Positions 5,721-7,750 of a stretch of 7,750 bases of DNA are shown here, in pieces (within the stretch, counting starts at the first letter, position 1; the number at the start of each line of letters is the position of its first letter). The position numbers were made by a program, and so were the translations under genes. The stretch is from NCBI GenBank assembly GCA_035515515.1, contig DATJBC010000104.1, positions 1-7,750 on the forward strand. Reading direction: 5' to 3'. The notes below the pieces were generated by a model. That model worked only from the letters and a program-made list of their open reading frames with translations, did no database searches and was not told where the DNA came from. The DNA is from DATJBC01 sp035515515 (GTDB taxonomy: Bacteria > Actinomycetota > Acidimicrobiia > Acidimicrobiales > UBA8190).

Positions 5721-7124
5721 ATGAAACGGCTCGGCGGCCTCGATTCGCTCTTTGTTACCCTCGAGTCACCGACGTCGCTGTTCCACGTCGGGGCGGTGGG
5801 GGTCTTCGACCCGTCCACGGCCCCGCCGGGGAGCCCGCCCCCCTTCGAGGGGATCCGGCGCGTCCTCGAGCAGCGCCTGCACCTGCTGGGCCCCTTCCGC
5901 CAGCGCCTGGTGCGCGTCCCGGGCTCCCTCGACCATCCTCGTTGGATCGAGGACCCCGACCTCGACCTCGACAACCACGTGCTGCGCGGGGCGCTGCCCG
6001 CTCCCGGGGGGCCGAGCGAGCTCGCCGACTACGTCTCGGGCGTCATGAGCACGCCCCTGGCCCCCGACCGGCCCCTGTGGGAGATCCACATCGTGGAAGG
6101 CCTCGAGGGGGGCCTGGTGGCCGGCGTCGCCAAGATCCACCACGCCGCCATCGACGGCCTCTCCAGCGTGGACCTCACCGCCAACCTCATGGACCTCAAG
6201 GCGGACGCCCCGCCCGCCGGCGACGCGCCGGCGCGCCCGGAGGCCGAGCCCGAGCCCTCGGGCCTGACCCTCGTGCGGGATTCGCTCCTCCAGCTGGGCA
6301 AGCTGGTGCCGTCGGCGGCGGCCACCCTGGGCCGCGGCGCGCTGGTGGCGGCCCGCATGGGACGGCGCAACCGTCGCCCCGACGCGTTGGCCCCGCCCTC
6401 GCTGTTCCACGCGCCCAGCACCCCGTTCTCCGCCCCGCTCGGCTCGCGGCGCAACGTCGGCCTGGTGCACCTGGACCGCGACGAGATCGAGGAGGTGCGG
6501 GCGGCCACCGGGACGACGTTCAACGACGTCCTGCTCACCATCACCGGGGGCGTGCTGCGCAGCTACCTCCGGGACCACGGGGCGCTGCCCGAGCGCCAGC
6601 TCACGGCCATGGTCCCGGTGTCGGTGCGCGACGAGGGCACGCCCGCCGACGCCGTGAACCGCCTGTCGGGGCTCATCGTGGGCCTGGCCACCACCATCGC
6701 CGACCCGGTGGACCGCCTGTCGGCGGTGCGCGACGGCTTCGACCAGGCCAAGGAGCAGGACGCCATCCTCGGCCCCGACATGGTCGGCGACCTGTGCAAG
6801 CTCGCCCTGCCGTGTGTGCTGGGGCCGGCCATGGGGGCCTTCACCCGACTGGGCGTGACGCAGCGCTGGCCCATGTTCAACGTGGTGGTGTCGAGCTTCC
6901 CGGGCTCCCCGGTCCCGCTGTTCTGCGCGGGCGGCCGCATGGAGGCGTACCACCCCTTCGGCCCCGTCATCAACGGCGCGGCCCTGAACGTCACGGCCAT
7001 GAGCTACCTCGACCGGGTGGGGATCGGCCTCCTGGCGTGCAAGAAGGCGGCACCCGACATAGGCGAGATGGCGGACCGCTTCCCCGACGCCCTCACCGAG
7101 CTGCTCAAGGCCGTGGCCGCCTGA
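5721..7124 (+). CDS. Wax ester synthase / acyl-CoA:diacylglycerol acyltransferase (WS/DGAT) family protein
   Basis: WS/DGAT enzymes transfer an acyl group from acyl-CoA to a fatty alcohol or diacylglycerol, making wax esters or triacylglycerol on membranes and lipid droplets. This 467-residue protein has the usual length. The N-terminus reads LDSLFVTLESPTSLFHVG (7-24), typical of the family. DRPLWE is at 116-121 and the active site HHAAIDG at 140-146, with His141 the expected catalytic base. FNDVLL (267-272) carries the conserved Asn-Asp, and NVVVSSFPGSPVPL (387-400) occupies the place of the family's usual NVPGP motif, altered here to SFPGS. I chose the ATG at 5721 because GGGAG lies 6 nt upstream and the family N-terminus begins there. 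An in-frame ATG at 5703 would add six residues. Some family members have little acyltransferase activity, so substrate is open. Confidence 0.93.
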   Translation: MKRLGGLDSLFVTLESPTSLFHVGAVGVFDPSTAPPGSPPPFEGIRRVLEQRLHLLGPFRQRLVRVPGSLDHPRWIEDPDLDLDNHVLRGALPAPGGPSELADYVSGVMSTPLAPDRPLWEIHIVEGLEGGLVAGVAKIHHAAIDGLSSVDLTANLMDLKADAPPAGDAPARPEAEPEPSGLTLVRDSLLQLGKLVPSAAATLGRGALVAARMGRRNRRPDALAPPSLFHAPSTPFSAPLGSRRNVGLVHLDRDEIEEVRAATGTTFNDVLLTITGGVLRSYLRDHGALPERQLTAMVPVSVRDEGTPADAVNRLSGLIVGLATTIADPVDRLSAVRDGFDQAKEQDAILGPDMVGDLCKLALPCVLGPAMGAFTRLGVTQRWPMFNVVVSSFPGSPVPLFCAGGRMEAYHPFGPVINGAALNVTAMSYLDRVGIGLLACKKAAPDIGEMADRFPDALTELLKAVAA

Positions 7125-7142
7125 CACCGGGCGCCTGACACC
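7118..7142. repeat. 11-bp direct repeat spanning the acyltransferase stop codon
   Basis: CGCCTGACACC occurs exactly at 7118-7128 and 7132-7142, a 14-bp period. The first copy contains the acyltransferase stop codon (TGA at 7122-7124). The second is non-coding. It looks like a small local duplication. Confidence 0.5.
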
Positions 7143-7209
7143 CGCCTGGCCGGGGCTTCCTCGCCGGTGCGGCGCCGAGCAGGGCCGGGCCGGGACCGCC
7201 TGCGGGTGT
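7138..7209 (+). terminator. Structured region after the acyltransferase gene, possible terminator
   Basis: ACACCCGC (7138-7145) and GCGGGTGT (7202-7209) are perfect inverted copies that would close a 72-nt element. The interior is GC-rich with further self-complementary runs (CCGG, GGCC, GCGGCGCC). It begins 13 nt past the acyltransferase stop. No U-tract follows, so factor-independent termination is unproven. A compound hairpin ending the transcript is the simplest reading. Confidence 0.3.
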
Positions 7210-7213
7210 GAAG

Positions 7214-7234
7214 CCACCTGCCGCCCGTAGGTGG
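7214..7234 (+). repeat. Hairpin CCACCT/AGGTGG between the acyltransferase and STAS genes
   Basis: CCACCT (7214-7219) and AGGTGG (7229-7234) form a perfect 6-bp stem with a 9-nt loop, about 107 bp before the STAS start. It could be part of the STAS 5' leader or of the end of the previous transcript. Confidence 0.35.
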
Positions 7235-7295
7235 AATCCCCGCTGCGCGCCACGCGGCGTCGTCGTAGGTTGACCGGGGAGGCGGATCGATCGGT

Positions 7296-7348
7296 GACCG
7301 ACCGGCGTGACGTGGTCGGTCCCCGTCAGGGAGGACCGACCATGACGC
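7296..7348 (+). promoter_or_regulatory. Candidate two-state translational switch (or operator) at the STAS gene start
   Basis: Segment A GACCGACC (7296-7303), segment B GGTCGGTC (7314-7321) and segment C GACCGACC (7334-7341) allow two exclusive hairpins. B-C extends to CGTGGTCGGTCC (7311-7322) with GGACCGACCATG (7333-7344), 12 pairs with one G-U. It gains four more pairs, GCGT (7305-7308) with ACGC (7345-7348), past a 2-nt bulge. The start codon is then inside the stem, and the Shine-Dalgarno AGGGAGG (7328-7334) is mostly in the 10-nt loop. A-B pairing (8 bp plus a wobble) would leave the start open. The pairing is read directly from the sequence. The switching function is inference, and a DNA operator is the main alternative. 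Confidence 0.5.
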
Positions 7349-7683
7349 TGGACGCAGTCTTTGGCTTCGCCACCGACCACGAGGGCGGTGTGCTCCGGGT
7401 GTTCGGCGAGATCGACGTGGCCACGGCCCCCGCCCTGCGGGACCCGCTCCTGGCCCTGGCCGACGGGGCGAGCCCCTTCGCTGTGGTGGACATGTCGGAC
7501 GTGTCGTTCATCGACTCCACCGGGCTGAGCGCCCTGGTCACGGCGCGCAAGCGGCTCCGGGCCGAGGGGTGCGAGCTCCGCCTCGTCATCGACCGACCCA
7601 ACGTGCGCAAGGTCTTCGACGTCACCGGCCTGAGCGACTTCTTCGCCATCTTCCCGTCGCTCGAGGAGGCCGTGGCCGGCTGA
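7342..7683 (+). CDS. STAS-domain anti-sigma factor antagonist (anti-anti-sigma factor)
   Basis: Proteins of the SpoIIAA/RsbV type bind an anti-sigma kinase when unphosphorylated and release its sigma factor; phosphorylation of a conserved Ser switches them off. This 113-residue protein is one complete STAS domain. VLRVFGEIDVATAPAL (17-32) is the opening beta-strand region, and VVDMSDVSFIDSTGLSAL (48-65) carries the phosphorylation motif, with Ser59 the expected target. RLVIDRPNVRKVFDVTGL (80-97) is the usual C-terminal half. The ATG at 7342 follows AGGGAGG (7328-7334). An upstream in-frame GTG at 7231 would add a 37-residue Arg-rich tail outside the family's usual length. No kinase or sigma factor gene is in the window, so the partner is unknown. 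The start codon lies in a strong predicted stem. Confidence 0.93.
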   Translation: MTLDAVFGFATDHEGGVLRVFGEIDVATAPALRDPLLALADGASPFAVVDMSDVSFIDSTGLSALVTARKRLRAEGCELRLVIDRPNVRKVFDVTGLSDFFAIFPSLEEAVAG

Positions 7684-7689
7684 CGGGCA

Positions 7690-7702
7690 GGCCCTCGGGG
7701 CC
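7690..7702 (+). terminator. Short GC hairpin after the STAS gene, weak terminator candidate
   Basis: GGCCC (7690-7694) pairs with GGGCC (7698-7702) around a TCG loop, six bases past the STAS stop. The stem is only 5 bp and no U-tract follows, so terminator function is tentative. The remaining bases to the window end show no gene. Confidence 0.25.
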
Positions 7703-7750
7703 CTCCGACCGGCTCCCGTCCCCGGTGTGCAGGCCGCCCCGCCCGGGCGC

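Noticed and set aside
5766..7253. Minus-strand open frame of 495 residues opposite the acyltransferase
   Set aside because: It is antisense to a complete WS/DGAT with intact motifs, and its His/Arg/Gly-rich translation has no recognisable domain.
7233..7275. Possible extracytoplasmic-function sigma promoter (GGAAT) or TTGACC -35 upstream of the STAS gene
   Set aside because: No acceptable -10 element lies at the right spacing for either.
7231..7341. N-terminal extension of the STAS protein from the GTG at 7231
   Set aside because: The added 37 residues are Arg-rich and outside the normal STAS length, while AGGGAGG sits at ideal spacing before the ATG at 7342.
1..7750. CRISPR array, tRNA, rRNA or transposase
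   Set aside because: No regularly spaced repeats, tRNA-like arms, rRNA-like conserved stretches or transposase-like proteins were seen on either strand.

Overview
The window is very GC-rich (well over 65% by eye) with strong G/C preference at codon third positions. Its gene content (type IV pilus ATPase and platform protein, a wax ester/triacylglycerol acyltransferase, an anti-anti-sigma factor and a membrane-anchored CAP protein with a Thr/Pro linker) points to a high-GC actinobacterium. Acidimicrobiia or a related lineage would fit, but that placement is inference. No rRNA, tRNA, insertion sequence, prophage gene or CRISPR array was seen.

Left part, minus strand (1-4244). Reading leftward, the order is a CAP/SCP-domain surface protein (3270-4244), an unrecognised 69-residue basic protein with a near-ideal Shine-Dalgarno (2913-3122), a gene-poor stretch of about 475 bp with several hairpins, pilB (634-2436) and the start of pilC (1-626, cut by the window edge). 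pilB and pilC are 7 bp apart and probably translationally coupled. They encode the extension ATPase and inner-membrane platform of a type IV pilus or related secretion machine.

Middle (4245-4452). A 208-bp divergent intergenic region separates the leftward block from the rightward block and carries a strong imperfect hairpin.

Right part, plus strand (4453-7683). It holds an unrecognised 77-residue helical protein, a classical short-chain dehydrogenase/reductase, a WS/DGAT-type acyltransferase and a STAS-domain anti-anti-sigma factor. The reductase and acyltransferase may both serve neutral-lipid metabolism, though that link is inferred from adjacency. A 33-bp interrupted palindrome lies ahead of the acyltransferase.

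The most striking non-coding signal is at the STAS start. A predicted 16-bp stem (7305-7348, one 2-nt bulge) buries the start codon and puts most of the Shine-Dalgarno in its loop. An exact copy of the 3' arm lies upstream at 7296-7303 and could pair with the shared middle arm instead. This looks like a two-state translational switch or a DNA operator, and I know of no named element that matches it.
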